Below, in pieces: positions 8,101-16,369 of a stretch of DNA of 30,263 bases. The position numbers were made by a program, and so were the translations under genes. Source of the stretch: a virus; the IMG/VR virus record IMGVR_UViG_3300025767_000086, positions 1 through 30,263 of that record. The stretch is one strand, 5' to 3'. How positions within the stretch are numbered: position 1 is the first letter of the stretch; the number at the start of each line of letters is the position of its first letter. The notes under the pieces were generated by a model. The model was not told where the DNA came from. It saw only the letters and a list, made by a program, of their open reading frames with translations, and did no database searches.

Positions 8101-9564
8101 TGTACCAACAGCTAAAACCGCCCAGTATTGTCCACTATCTGCTAAATCTGGGCGACTGCCTTCTGCGCCACCACCAGCTCCTAATGGAGTTTCAGTAGAA
8201 TAATCGTCGCCTTCTGATATGTGGCCAAGTACACAATAATAACTATTATCTCCGTAGCGTACTACATCTCCTTCATAATATTCTTGATCGTCTACCCAGG
8301 CTGATCTCCAACGGAAACCTTCGTTTACAAGTTTCCAAAAGTCGACGTTCGGCGGTTGTTGTGCTTCTTCGTGATCTAGTACACAAACATATGTAAATCC
8401 ACCTAATCGAACAACTTCACCTATTTTATAATGTGTATTTGCACTATCTTCGTTCCAGTCTCCGATGAAACGAAATCCTTCTGTAAATACATCCCAATCA
8501 GATGGCGAAGTTGAAGTGTATGTTCCTCCTGAAGTATAAGTTCCAAAACCTATCGAATCTAACGGAGTTGTTAATGCTTCGTTTTCATACAAATCAAAAG
8601 TGTTTGCATCAATTACGTCTACGTATAAAGTCGTTCCGTTAATTGCTACCATGCCCAACACATTGTTTATTATAATTTGTCTAGTATCTTGTAATCCGTG
8701 ATTTGCATGTGTTACTCTTGCAGGTGACTGATTTGTAATTCCTGTAAGTGTTCCACTTTGTGGTCCCGGAGTAATTGATGTGTGATCCGTTTTTGCAATA
8801 TATTGATTGCCGCCATAACGAACAACATCGCCAGGTTGATATCCGCGGAATGGGCTCCAGTCATTTTCGTATTGGAAGCCTTCTACAAATTTAGTCCAGT
8901 TTGAGGAGTTTGTACTAAAGTCTGCTGCAGAACTGTGTTGAGTTACACAAATCCAAACTCCTGCGCCATAACGAGCTAAATCGTTGAGTTTATATCTAGT
9001 ATTTGCTTTCCAGGCGCCTGTGTATTCTGTGCTTTGATTAAATATATCCCAGTAACTAATACTACTTTCTAATCCATCAGATAATGTTGCGGCTGAAACG
9101 TGTAATGTATTACATACATAAGTAGAACCACCGTATTTAACAAAATCATTTACACGATATCTAGTACTAACGGCCCATTCTGATTTCCAATCTAACCCCT
9201 CAGCGTAAATATCCCATTTAGCTAAATCAACTTCAAGTCCGTCTGTAGCATCAACAGCAGTTGCAGCAGAAGTATGGATAGTATTACAAATATAAAGTCT
9301 TGCTCCATAACTAACTATGTCGTTGTATACATATGAAGTGTCAGTAGTCCAGGTGCCTTTCCAGGTTTGTCCATCACTTACTAAGTTCCACTTAGCTGGA
9401 ACAATGTCCAAGTCTGTAAAGAAATTTGATTCACTTGTATGTCCTATTGTACAAATATATGTCTTACCACCAAATGATATAACATCATCTTGATAATAAA
9501 TATTTGCTGTGGTCCAAGGACCTTTCCATACAAATCTAATTCTACCTAGTTTAAATTCTGCCAT
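2164..9564 (-). CDS. Giant modular tail fibre/adhesin A (2466 aa)
   Basis: Residues 1-485 hold seven repeats of the form W...Y..xD-V-x-Y-G-G-x-x-Y-x-C...H-x-S...W, resembling chitin-binding (CBM5/12-like) modules; repeat 5 is interrupted at about 268-350 by a module like the E1-FCCH domain of phage fibres (VTHANHGLQD, then NGTTLYVDVIDANTFDLY). A beta-helix start follows (YYVAEHGAD, then PFKTIRYACEQI). Helical modules occur near residues 580-657, 886-959, 1185-1229 (partial) and 1295-1372. The beta-helix core is at about 1387-1540 (DPGWGPDDF, SDGIGAWITNNGRAELVSVF). Seven propeller blades (S-x-D/N-G-x-x-W type) span about 1829-2120. The C-terminal region has GHDFLDIGTGG, DQDGNFRVGDLF and VPTQRAIKAYIES. 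It is a paralogue of fibre B just upstream. CGGAG precedes the ATG. The role as virion adhesin is inferred from modules and context. Confidence 0.88.
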   Translation of the reverse strand: MAEFKLGRIRFVWKGPWTTANIYYQDDVISFGGKTYICTIGHTSESNFFTDLDIVPAKWNLVSDGQTWKGTWTTDTSYVYNDIVSYGARLYICNTIHTSAATAVDATDGLEVDLAKWDIYAEGLDWKSEWAVSTRYRVNDFVKYGGSTYVCNTLHVSAATLSDGLESSISYWDIFNQSTEYTGAWKANTRYKLNDLARYGAGVWICVTQHSSAADFSTNSSNWTKFVEGFQYENDWSPFRGYQPGDVVRYGGNQYIAKTDHTSITPGPQSGTLTGITNQSPARVTHANHGLQDTRQIIINNVLGMVAINGTTLYVDVIDANTFDLYENEALTTPLDSIGFGTYTSGGTYTSTSPSDWDVFTEGFRFIGDWNEDSANTHYKIGEVVRLGGFTYVCVLDHEEAQQPPNVDFWKLVNEGFRWRSAWVDDQEYYEGDVVRYGDNSYYCVLGHISEGDDYSTETPLGAGGGAEGSRPDLADSGQYWAVLAVGTESSVLTTIGDLVYYSGSAPTRLPIGLEGQVLTVGSAGTPNWNFLNDVEDVYYVAEHGADLPYPTRGNTLDRPFKTIRYACEQIEKGPKFPNAQHLLELNRSFIQREVTSYIRDQVENATGGSIWENFAYDTLKCERDVGFVLDRITHDMTHGGNLKTRAAAQTFLNALADGPFSKAEENNGTGAYGNLLTEGDQSVAAYNYMLTLVSNALANTVPATLYQNVTDDSTAIIDQYINITITAEPTALSRLTTLANIVINAIDTGLVSSIPDRVVNQTLVRVSTGKHYEVLPIIVPAYCAINGEELRSTQIIAANPTTPETDTPNTVATYDRIAEIIGDVVTGVEVTSTSGNNEAQFRDWPHAIDAQATAAKSLVDMMKYQTDYRLNTMSSAYVTDPTGYSILLKNAKDNIIANSKFIIEEVISYLATEYPTLRYGKTDTRRDARYILDALVYDLTYGGNSQSVTTGLAYFAGDDDSIPQIPASIKAATIAANNFLKTTAQSVAGNVSIASPQQGLVTQTLTGNVGSQTQIANLVEDIIDIIDNGPQAVGVSTTLVEPTPANGVNTTTALIAASDALVAAQDTIIQNVIDDLNVVAWHTDWAVDSTSLTTTQFRIYVGKHSLVHTYVSGGTVTKANGTVLTISNFVYDNATGYAIVTTSTHGLSAADIVNIENITVSCNSGLGASNTVFPSATSTQSGITKTKYLQTKCIRDLGIILKAVRYDFMFNSNWRTLKAAHSYLRKPALSVYIGNQKTITRDAIVNALTTEAIANVASDSTAITRLTASSRIIDAIIFGATNDGSVCQSEDQNVYYALLQLERNRAYITAEVSAWIANQIATASSGSIWDDYTYDSALCLRDVGLYIDALKYDLKYPGNYKSRYIGRYYANAVTGSKEEDMFYLRDATGLRDCSLFGLNGDLTPPSVYGTSRPTAGAYASLDPGWGPDDFTTWIITRSPYVQGLTTFGNAAIGQKIDGNLHNGGNDSIVSNDFTQVISDGIGAWITNNGRAELVSVFTYYSHIGYLAETGGRIRATNGNNSYGEFGSVAEGTDPDETAVTAVVDNLTQYSATIASIVTDQSSLLNVEFGHAGNDYTEVALNVFGPGTGESLVADEFRDDAVNYVFVDQDADPDVTLGGSGYIVASNTAQSGSLTGIFLSATDGNLSSAYIGMKIYIIGGAGNGQYGIITTYNAGSKGATVIRESDGVAGWDHAIPGTTILAPNGSSTYQIEPTITFSAPTKSSSALTMPSSTTWGDVKYIETAAQYTNISASGGTGSGLTFDVTRNGYKYYLTINAAGADYKRLDAVTIAGASLGGATPANNITVTLTTVNSVSGAAVDYDFAGIGQTGKFLALGSGTTGALSIDGSTWTSETLPTPGSGTWASIANGLLDDGSSTFKPSSIVLTTTGSSNIAYSSDADTWSTSTLPGGMNTGAENRVAYGNVVGSLSNRFVVISVADRDTAHSDNGGATWTINTNALDTIGYDAIAYGAGKFVATRSGTTDAAYSTNGVSWTTVVLPGTAASVNSVIWGNGRFVMLGGTNGIMYSFDGITWLNNTLSLPLTVAERKIAYGQGMFILTSDDTNEVQYSENGIYWQAYTLATTVAGGYNAVAFGAPAREGKFVILPNNAGTGGVYAKIGATTRGRSAIANQQLFEVRIIEPGSGYGSAPTITVTDPNNIEDVVLVPKIASGAIANPTFVNRGTGFTQASGEVTASASNGSANFPQTGGFIAVKRLSSRPVNGSNVEFASLPGVFFKLVNVLSFIGTNEGTFTGFLQVSPLVTVPQVLPEGDPVELRIRFSQVRLTGHDFLDIGTGGVTTTNYPDTPLTAPDQNNETIDSDGGRVFYTATDQDGNFRVGDLFTIEQSTGVATLNADAFNIAGLQELSLGEVTLGGNSASVNEFSTDPFFTANSDSVVPTQRAIKAYIESQIGGGGATLNVNSVTAGDIFIGTDRITTLSGNTLNIKANVVFSGTVLGLPLAYNYFLK
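8515..8760 (-). other. FCCH-like module nested inside CBM-like repeat 5 of fibre A
   Basis: The encoded segment begins with GTLTGITNQSPARVTHANHG and ends near GFGTYTSGGTYTS. The flanks, DVVRYGGNQYIAKTDHTS before and SDWDVFTEG after, are the two halves of one W/Y repeat. The segment matches the repeating phage fibre pattern V-T-x-x-x-H-G-L...G-M...N-G...V...D-x-x-T-F-x-L. It is absent from the other six repeats. Confidence 0.7.
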
Positions 9565-9583
9565 TTTTATTACTCCGCTCGTA

Positions 9584-9591
9584 TATTTATC
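9584..9591 (-). promoter_or_regulatory. Late promoter candidate (GATAAATA) for giant fibre A
   Basis: The octamer lies in the 48-base gap between the fibre B stop and the fibre A start. The distance leaves a short leader of about 14 nt that includes CGGAG. It shares GATAAATA with three other sites in the window. Confidence 0.65.
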
Positions 9592-9612
9592 ATTATGTTA
9601 GCCCATTGCCGT

Positions 9613-12600
9613 TTATTGCATGGTATCGTCAAATCCTTTAAACAATAGCATTTGTGAAACTATTGTCCCTGAAATTTCTGTTTGATTAACTGTTATATTT
9701 CCTTGGCCGTCGTCTGATTCAAAGTTTCCATTAAGTAGTACATCGGCATCTATATATAAATATTGCTGTGCTGAATTACTTAATTCATTAAATGCACCAC
9801 CAACAACAACTCTACCTGCTTGCAACTTATTAACTTCTAATGCTTCTCCACCAACACTTAACCTGTCTGCAAGGAATGTTGCAATAGCTCGTTGTGTCGG
9901 AATAACATTATTTGAATCTGCTGAAAAAGTTCCGTCAGTTGAGAATTCATTTACTACTGTACCGGATCCGCCTAATCTCACTCCACCAAGTGCAAGTTGT
10001 GACAGGCCTTCTAAGTTAAAAAACTGAGCACTAATTGTAACAATACCTGTTGCTTGCTGAATGCTAAACAGCTCACCTGTTCTAAAATTACCATCTTGGT
10101 CTGTACTTACATAATATACTCTACCACTGTTAGTTTCAAAAACTTCATTTTCAGGAGAAGCAACAAAATAAGAACCGCTTGAATACACTGATGGATAATT
10201 AGTGTCTACAAAATTTCCTGTTCCGATATCTAAGAAATCGTGTCCACTAATTCTACACTGACTATATTTTTCACGAAACGTAACTGCTGTACCGTGAAGA
10301 ACATTAAGATAAGTTTCTAGACTTGGACTAAGTGTGATCTGCACTAACCTAGTGTCGTTATTAGTTCCGTCATCACCTAAGTCTGTAATTATAACTCCAC
10401 TAAAAATAAACAAATCATCAATTGGTTCTGACACAACATCAAATACGCCAGCAATTTCTATTTGTACACCAGGTCCCGGAACAGATCTGACTCCTGTTAC
10501 TGTAAATATATTTTCATCTGGAATAAAATCTGCAAATCCGTCGCCACTTATTTTAATTGTACTAGTATTACTTCTATATCCAGCTCCTCTATTAATAAAA
10601 TCTGGCTGGCTTACAGAACCATTGCCTATTCTAAGTTCAATAGCAACTTCAGATGTAAAATTAGGATCAACTATTGCGAATCCTGGAGGAGTTATGTATC
10701 CGCTACCCGGATCCCATATTTTAACAGATTTAAAACTTCCTGTAGTAATATTTGCTCTAACTTTTGCTTGGGCGCCTACATTAACATGGTTAACCCCGGC
10801 TAGAGTTGTATTTGATGCAATTAATAGCCATTTATTAACACCTTGAACTTTCCCTACAGTCATTGCACTATATAGTTTTTCATCTGATAATGTTCTAAGT
10901 GTCCATATTAATCCATCTTCTGTAGTAGAAAATTGATTACTTAAATTATTAGTTCTTGCAACAAACAAGCCGTTGCCGTATTTCATATCAGAATATGTAA
11001 TAGCAGCATCTGCTGAAGTTCCAGCTGTCCAATTAATTCCATCAAAACTATATGCCGATGTGCCGTCAGCAGCTAGTATTAAAAATCTATTATTGCCATA
11101 TGCAACTGATGCAGTTGCCCAAACTTCATCAGGCAATGCTTGATCGTGTCTGACCCAAGTTTCACCATCAGTACTTGTTGCAGTTGCTCTATCATTTGAA
11201 CTTACAGCAAGATATTTACCTCTGCCGTAAGTAACATGTGACCATATACTAATAGTACTATCACCTACAGTATCATTTGGTATTGACCCTGAGGTCCAAG
11301 TTGTTCCGTTAGTACTTGATGCTACTACGTCTGTATCTTGTGCTACTAAAACAAATTTGCCTCCGCCAAATACACCGTCTGTCCAAGCTGCTCTTGTCGG
11401 AAGAGTTACTGATGACCAAACTTCGCCTGTTAAACTCGAAGCTGCACGTTTTTCGTTATTATCTGATATTGCAATAAATCTATTATTGCCACTGATTACT
11501 TTTTTATAAGTCGAAATAAACGGAAGACTAACTTCAAACCAATTTTGGCCATCATTACTCCATCTAGCATATTCGTCTTGAATTAATGAAACAAACCGAT
11601 TACTATAAGCACTTCCGTTAGTAGTAAACGTTAAAATAGTACTAGAACTATCGTCACTTACACTAGCAACTGTAATATATAAATCATTACTAGGCGAAGT
11701 ACCGCCTAGTAATGTACCTAATATTACAATTTTGTCACCAACGTCATATCCTGCCCCAGGATTTGTTAGAGTTACTGTATATAATGAGCCAGCTTTAACT
11801 ACTCTAAATCTAGCAGATACAGGACTATCGTCAAATGTGTCCCCTGAACCTACAGTATATACAATATCAAATTCTTCGCCAAGGGCAAAGTTGTTTCCAT
11901 TAGCATTGATAACAAGGTTAATAATACCTTCAGTGCCAGGAGATGTTGATAGTATTGTGGCAGTAGTGCCAGATGTTCTTCCTCGTATATTTAAAGGTAC
12001 TCCGATATTAATATCAAATGATGCTTGAATATTAATTGCTGTATCCGATACTAGTTCTGCTAGTGTAATACGATAAAGATCATCATCTTTCCATAGCCTA
12101 TAACTATTAGCAGTTAAATTACTATAAGTTGCCGTTGTGCCGCCGTATGCTGCGTCTACGTAATTTCTTTCTGTAAATACATTATATCCAGTAGAACTAA
12201 AGTCAGGTTGTGTAATAGTAACAAGAGGTTCAATTCTATATCTTGTTGTTTGATCCATTGCCGCAACAATAGGAGTACCAGGAATAACATGATCCCAGCC
12301 TGCTGCTAAGTCGCTGTCTCTAATTACAGTTACAACTTTTGATGCAAAAGTAAACGAATCAATACGCCCGTATTGACCAACACCTGTACCATCTGTGATA
12401 ATAATTCGCATTCCTGCAATTTCTGTCTCTTCTTGGGTTGTGTCATTTATACTTAATGTAATACTTGAAGTTGAATCTAAAGTTTCTTGGGCACTACCTT
12501 GACGCCCTAGATATCCGGCGCCGCCTTTGTTACTAGAGCCGTCGGGTGATGCTAGTCTAGCTTCAAACAATGCGCCGTCTCTAAAATCTGTAAATTCAAC

Positions 12601-15600
12601 TGTTGCATCGGCACCTGCTCCTACAATAGCCGCTGTTGCTTCAGTATATTCTTCACCTGTGTTGCTATATTCAAATATTAATACTTCATCAGTTGCACCT
12701 CCTGAAATTGCTTGTTCTACTGTTGCTTCATGATTTCTATTAAATACAAAAACTTCTTGAGGCACTTCTGTAGCGTCGACGCCGTCAGCAACTGATCCGT
12801 ATCTCCCGTAAGAGTTATTTCCATTAGTTGCACGTATAACGCCGCCATCTTCAGCAAAATATCCAATTTGACAATAGTAAGTAAATACAGATACTAGCTC
12901 TGCTCTACCATTATTAGTAATCCAGGCACCAATACCATCACTTAATACCTGCGTAAAGTCATTAGCTGTCATAGACTTATTACCGCCGTCGTGTAATGCC
13001 CCATCTACTTTCATACCTATACATCCAAATCCGGTATTTGTGACTCCTTGAATATAAGGCGATCGATTAATAATCCAGGTACGATTATCTTCTGGGCCCC
13101 AGCCTGGATCAAGGCTTACAAGTGCGCCGCCAGTTGGCTTTTGATAAAGTTCGAAGACTCCTGGAGGATTGAGAGTTCCTTGCAATCCTCCTGTTGTGCA
13201 ATCTCTTAAACCTGTAGTATCTCTTAAGAAGAAAAGACTATCTAACTGACTACCATTAACAGCATTAGTATATCTTCTAGCAGCAAGTATTGTACTGTAA
13301 TTTCCGCTATATTTTATATCTCGACTTAATCCTCTTATAAAAGAATGAATGTCATTTTTAATTTTTATTTTATCAAAAGTGATTGCTGGGTACTGGTTAG
13401 TTAAATATGCATATATTTCTTCTTGTAAAAAATTATCATTTAATAATAGACCTTCAGCTCCATTAAGCCTTGCTTGATCTATAGATTCTGTATTTGATCC
13501 TGTTATCGCTGGGTCAACATCTCCAGAAATAACTCTAAAGTCTATATAATTTTTAAAATCTGTTACTAGTTCTGTTAAACGATCACTAGTAGCGGTATCA
13601 GCTGCTGGATAATTATTACTAACTAAAACAGGGGCGCCAAGAAGGTCTGTTATAACTTTGCCGTTTTCGTCTAAGGACGGAACTTGCTGTTCATAAGACT
13701 GATCTGTAGTATTATTAGGCTGTTTGACGATTTGGTTACCTAATAATATATCAAATGTTATAGTACCAAGATATTCTAAATAATCTATAACATAATCATA
13801 ATCATTTTGATATCCTGGAAGTGCAGGCGCTGCTAGTATAGTAGTTGAACGGAGTTCATCGCCATTAACAGCACACCCTGCTGGGACAATAATAGGCCCA
13901 ATTTCTTCATACTTGCCTGTACCTACTCGTATAATAGTAGGATCTAGTGCGGTAAAATTATCTTCTATATATTCAGCTGCATAACGGATAGTTCTAAAAG
14001 GGTTTTCGTAAGTTCCTCTGCTAGTGGCATCGATGCCACTAAGCGATACATAGACAGTGTCACTTTCTTCAATTCTATCATTCCAAAAAACAGCTAAGTT
14101 GTCTGACACTGTTAGTAGCTGATCTTGAGCTCCGATTGATAATTTTGCATCACCAAATGTACTTTCGTCAAATATAGTACTACCATCGTCGTCAATTTCT
14201 CTAGACAATCCATAAGTTAGAAGATCGCCTTTTTCTTGTAAAGCAGCTGGGCTACCTGATTGAACTAATATATCCCAGTAATCGTACACATTGCCGTTAT
14301 CACCTGGATAATTTAATATACTCGATGTATGTTCAAAATTACAAGTATACGACGATCCTTTAAAATAAGCAACATCGTTTAAAGCATAAACATTTCCAAT
14401 AGCCCAAGTACTTTTAAAACTCTTTCCTGGAATAAATAATTCCCAGATACTAGTATCAATATAATCTAAAGTACTACCGTCTGTTTCGTCTCCTGCTATA
14501 TCTCTTAATGCTGTATATAAATTACCGCCTCGAGAAACAATATCACCAGTTTTGTATATTGTAGCTGCACTACTAACAGAAGTAAGAGCAACTTTTACCG
14601 TACCTATTGTAGCATCAACATTAGCATTATCTATTTCTTGTGCTGGAACTTTATTAATTGTAATTGTTGTAGAATCTAATATAGTTGTAATTTTTGTATT
14701 AGGTTGAAAAAATCCGCCGGCACCATTGACTTCAAGATTCATTCCTACTACTAGTTCAGTTGTAGATGGCACAGTGACAGTTGTCGGAGACCAAGTTCCT
14801 ACAAAATTAGTACCCCTAGAAACAATAATCCAATCAGGACTCGGAACGCCTTCGCCATTATAAGGTGATGAACCATAATTATTATTAATAGCGTAGTACA
14901 CAAATCCTCTATGACGTACAACATCACCTATATTATAGTAAGAAGAACTACTCCAGTTTCCGTCGTATTGAGTTCCAAATACTTCTACTATAAATTTAGT
15001 ATCATCTAATGCAGTAAGATTTGACGTATGTGTAGTTGTGCAGCGAAATACAGTACCGCCGTATTTTACTAGATCGTTTTTTCTGTATTCAGTATTAGAT
15101 GCCCAATCATTGCGAATTTCTATCCCGTCATGATAAATTTCCCAATCAGCAATATTTGCTTCTAATGTTGCACCTGCAGAGTTTGCTGTTATACATTTGT
15201 ATACTATACCGTTGTATTTTGCAAGTGCCCCGGGTCCGTATGTGGTGCCAGTAAGCCAATCAGTTACAAATCCAATATGTTGTGTGAACACGGCCCAATT
15301 AGCACTATTAGTTGCAAAGTTAGTTGCAGCATGTGGCACTGTACACACCCATAAAGAACCGTCATAATTAACAATATCACCTAAGTTATAATCAGTACCG
15401 TTTACCCAATCACCAATAAAGGTATTTCCTTCAGTCATTGTTTTCCACTTTGGCAAAGGTTGTGGAGGACTTGATCCAGGAAGTGTTGCTGTTAAATCTG
15501 TTCTAAACGCTGCGCTAGAAGTATGGGTTATAAGACACACATAACTGTTTCCATTAACTCGCACTATGTCATCTCTTCTATAGGCGGTCCCAGTTGCCCA

Positions 15601-15648
15601 GGTGCCTTTCCATGTATATCTAAATCGTTCTAACTTAAACTCTGCCAT
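9613..15648 (-). CDS. Giant modular tail fibre/adhesin B (2011 aa)
   Basis: It is a paralogue of fibre A with the same N-terminus (MAEFKLERFRYTWKGTW). Residues 1-460 hold seven CBM5/12-like W...Y...V...G...Y.C repeats; repeat 6 is split at about 285-360 by a module of the type T-E-L-V-V-G-M-x-L...T-K-I-T-T-I-L-D-S-T-T-I-T-I. A beta-helix start follows (VYVSLSGIDATSRGTYENPF, IIVPAGCAVNGDELRSTTI), then a single helical module at about 727-797. The beta-helix core is at 810-957 (DPGWGPEDN, SDGIGAWITNNGRAELVSVF). A seven-bladed S-x-D-G-x-x-W propeller spans about 1348-1628. The C-terminal region has GHDFLDIGTGNF, DQDGNFRTGELF and IPTQRAIATFLAD. AAGGAG precedes the ATG by a few bases and overlaps the stop of the previous gene. 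Carbohydrate or surface binding is inferred. Confidence 0.88.
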   Translation of the reverse strand: MAEFKLERFRYTWKGTWATGTAYRRDDIVRVNGNSYVCLITHTSSAAFRTDLTATLPGSSPPQPLPKWKTMTEGNTFIGDWVNGTDYNLGDIVNYDGSLWVCTVPHAATNFATNSANWAVFTQHIGFVTDWLTGTTYGPGALAKYNGIVYKCITANSAGATLEANIADWEIYHDGIEIRNDWASNTEYRKNDLVKYGGTVFRCTTTHTSNLTALDDTKFIVEVFGTQYDGNWSSSSYYNIGDVVRHRGFVYYAINNNYGSSPYNGEGVPSPDWIIVSRGTNFVGTWSPTTVTVPSTTELVVGMNLEVNGAGGFFQPNTKITTILDSTTITINKVPAQEIDNANVDATIGTVKVALTSVSSAATIYKTGDIVSRGGNLYTALRDIAGDETDGSTLDYIDTSIWELFIPGKSFKSTWAIGNVYALNDVAYFKGSSYTCNFEHTSSILNYPGDNGNVYDYWDILVQSGSPAALQEKGDLLTYGLSREIDDDGSTIFDESTFGDAKLSIGAQDQLLTVSDNLAVFWNDRIEESDTVYVSLSGIDATSRGTYENPFRTIRYAAEYIEDNFTALDPTIIRVGTGKYEEIGPIIVPAGCAVNGDELRSTTILAAPALPGYQNDYDYVIDYLEYLGTITFDILLGNQIVKQPNNTTDQSYEQQVPSLDENGKVITDLLGAPVLVSNNYPAADTATSDRLTELVTDFKNYIDFRVISGDVDPAITGSNTESIDQARLNGAEGLLLNDNFLQEEIYAYLTNQYPAITFDKIKIKNDIHSFIRGLSRDIKYSGNYSTILAARRYTNAVNGSQLDSLFFLRDTTGLRDCTTGGLQGTLNPPGVFELYQKPTGGALVSLDPGWGPEDNRTWIINRSPYIQGVTNTGFGCIGMKVDGALHDGGNKSMTANDFTQVLSDGIGAWITNNGRAELVSVFTYYCQIGYFAEDGGVIRATNGNNSYGRYGSVADGVDATEVPQEVFVFNRNHEATVEQAISGGATDEVLIFEYSNTGEEYTEATAAIVGAGADATVEFTDFRDGALFEARLASPDGSSNKGGAGYLGRQGSAQETLDSTSSITLSINDTTQEETEIAGMRIIITDGTGVGQYGRIDSFTFASKVVTVIRDSDLAAGWDHVIPGTPIVAAMDQTTRYRIEPLVTITQPDFSSTGYNVFTERNYVDAAYGGTTATYSNLTANSYRLWKDDDLYRITLAELVSDTAINIQASFDINIGVPLNIRGRTSGTTATILSTSPGTEGIINLVINANGNNFALGEEFDIVYTVGSGDTFDDSPVSARFRVVKAGSLYTVTLTNPGAGYDVGDKIVILGTLLGGTSPSNDLYITVASVSDDSSSTILTFTTNGSAYSNRFVSLIQDEYARWSNDGQNWFEVSLPFISTYKKVISGNNRFIAISDNNEKRAASSLTGEVWSSVTLPTRAAWTDGVFGGGKFVLVAQDTDVVASSTNGTTWTSGSIPNDTVGDSTISIWSHVTYGRGKYLAVSSNDRATATSTDGETWVRHDQALPDEVWATASVAYGNNRFLILAADGTSAYSFDGINWTAGTSADAAITYSDMKYGNGLFVARTNNLSNQFSTTEDGLIWTLRTLSDEKLYSAMTVGKVQGVNKWLLIASNTTLAGVNHVNVGAQAKVRANITTGSFKSVKIWDPGSGYITPPGFAIVDPNFTSEVAIELRIGNGSVSQPDFINRGAGYRSNTSTIKISGDGFADFIPDENIFTVTGVRSVPGPGVQIEIAGVFDVVSEPIDDLFIFSGVIITDLGDDGTNNDTRLVQITLSPSLETYLNVLHGTAVTFREKYSQCRISGHDFLDIGTGNFVDTNYPSVYSSGSYFVASPENEVFETNSGRVYYVSTDQDGNFRTGELFSIQQATGIVTISAQFFNLEGLSQLALGGVRLGGSGTVVNEFSTDGTFSADSNNVIPTQRAIATFLADRLSVGGEALEVNKLQAGRVVVGGAFNELSNSAQQYLYIDADVLLNGNFESDDGQGNITVNQTEISGTIVSQMLLFKGFDDTMQ
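14570..14795 (-). other. Foreign beta module nested inside CBM-like repeat 6 of fibre B
   Basis: Between the W (TNFVGTWSP) and the Y/G half (IYKTGDIVSRGGNLYTALRD) of repeat 6 lies a segment with TTELVVGMNLEVNGAGGF and TKITTILDSTTITINKVPA. This resembles a common phage fibre module. It sits in a different repeat from the nested module in fibre A. Confidence 0.6.
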
Positions 15649-15659
15649 TTATATTCTCC

Positions 15660-16034
15660 TTAATATCCTGGACTTGAAATATTCTCAGGATATTCGTAAT
15701 CTTGTGAAATACTTATGATATATTGTCCGTCTACCGGATCAACATAATATGTTAACAGTCTGCTATCCCATTTAAGTTGGGGATAACGTAAATTTTGATA
15801 AATGACATTATGCTCAATATCAACACCTTCTAAAAAATCAATGCCTTCTTCATAGTCAAGAAAGTTATTTGCTCCAATTCCAACATCGTTAATAACAGCA
15901 GTTTCGTCACCTGCTAATTGATCTATTCTAATTAAAAATAATTCACCGTCGTCGTTTCTACGTAATCCATAAAAATATCTTTTAATAAATCCGTTAACTA
16001 CAGCTTCTGGACTTGTTCCAATAAAATAACTCAT
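15660..16034 (-). CDS. Conserved small virion protein of marine T4-like phages, function unknown
   Basis: A 124-aa acidic protein starting MSYFIGTSPEAVVNGFIKRY and containing FYGLRRNDDGELFLIRIDQL, with many Asp and Glu and aromatic residues and a Tyr/Pro-rich C-terminus. It has no signal peptide, membrane helix or catalytic motif that I recognise. Its ATG overlaps the TAA of the preceding small beta protein (TAATG), which predicts translational coupling, and it ends 11 bases before fibre B. The N-terminal pattern is one I associate with hypothetical structural proteins beside tail-fibre genes of marine myoviruses. A role as baseplate or fibre connector is inference. Confidence 0.8.
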   Translation of the reverse strand: MSYFIGTSPEAVVNGFIKRYFYGLRRNDDGELFLIRIDQLAGDETAVINDVGIGANNFLDYEEGIDFLEGVDIEHNVIYQNLRYPQLKWDSRLLTYYVDPVDGQYIISISQDYEYPENISSPGY

Positions 16035-16363
16035 TATGTAATCTCCACGTAACTAACAATAACGTCAACTGAATCATTTAAGCTCGATCTAACTAATAAT
16101 CTATTATTAGGAGCTAATACTAATTTCTCGCCAGTTGACACCGCTCTTAAACTTGTGCCCGCAGGTAAAAGAGAATCTTTTAAATAATATCCCGAAACAC
16201 TTGTGTCATCTTCTACTAATACATCTACATAAACAAATTTATTAGATAAGTTTGTAAAACTTAATCCTAATATTGTTACGCGAGCTGATGGTAGTGTTTC
16301 ATAGATTAACACGGGAACCGTTCCGCAATTTTTAATTACTGTGTTTTTTAATACTGTTGCCAT
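16034..16363 (-). CDS. Small beta-rich virion-associated protein (paralogue 2 of 3)
   Basis: A 109-aa protein with strand-like segments (VLIYETLPSARVTILGLSFT, FVYVDVLVEDD, LLPAGTSLRAVSTGEKLVLA). It lines up with the 110-aa protein at 26420-26752: hydrophobic pair, I-L-P/L-L-P-A-G-x-x turn, then a strand ending in L-x-x-x-D/N-x-(I/L). The 5' end follows 6 bases after giant fibre C with a modest ribosome site (GGATAAG), and its stop overlaps the next start as TAATG. The same small-protein plus coupled-gene arrangement recurs at 26752-25743. The specific role is unknown; a fibre-associated cap or adaptor is possible. Confidence 0.78.
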   Translation of the reverse strand: MATVLKNTVIKNCGTVPVLIYETLPSARVTILGLSFTNLSNKFVYVDVLVEDDTSVSGYYLKDSLLPAGTSLRAVSTGEKLVLAPNNRLLVRSSLNDSVDVIVSYVEIT

Positions 16364-16369
16364 TTTTTC

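Noticed and set aside
9755-9762. Perfect TATAAATA on the plus strand
   Set aside because: It points the wrong way inside fibre B, and no plus-strand gene follows. It is a chance match in AT-rich DNA.
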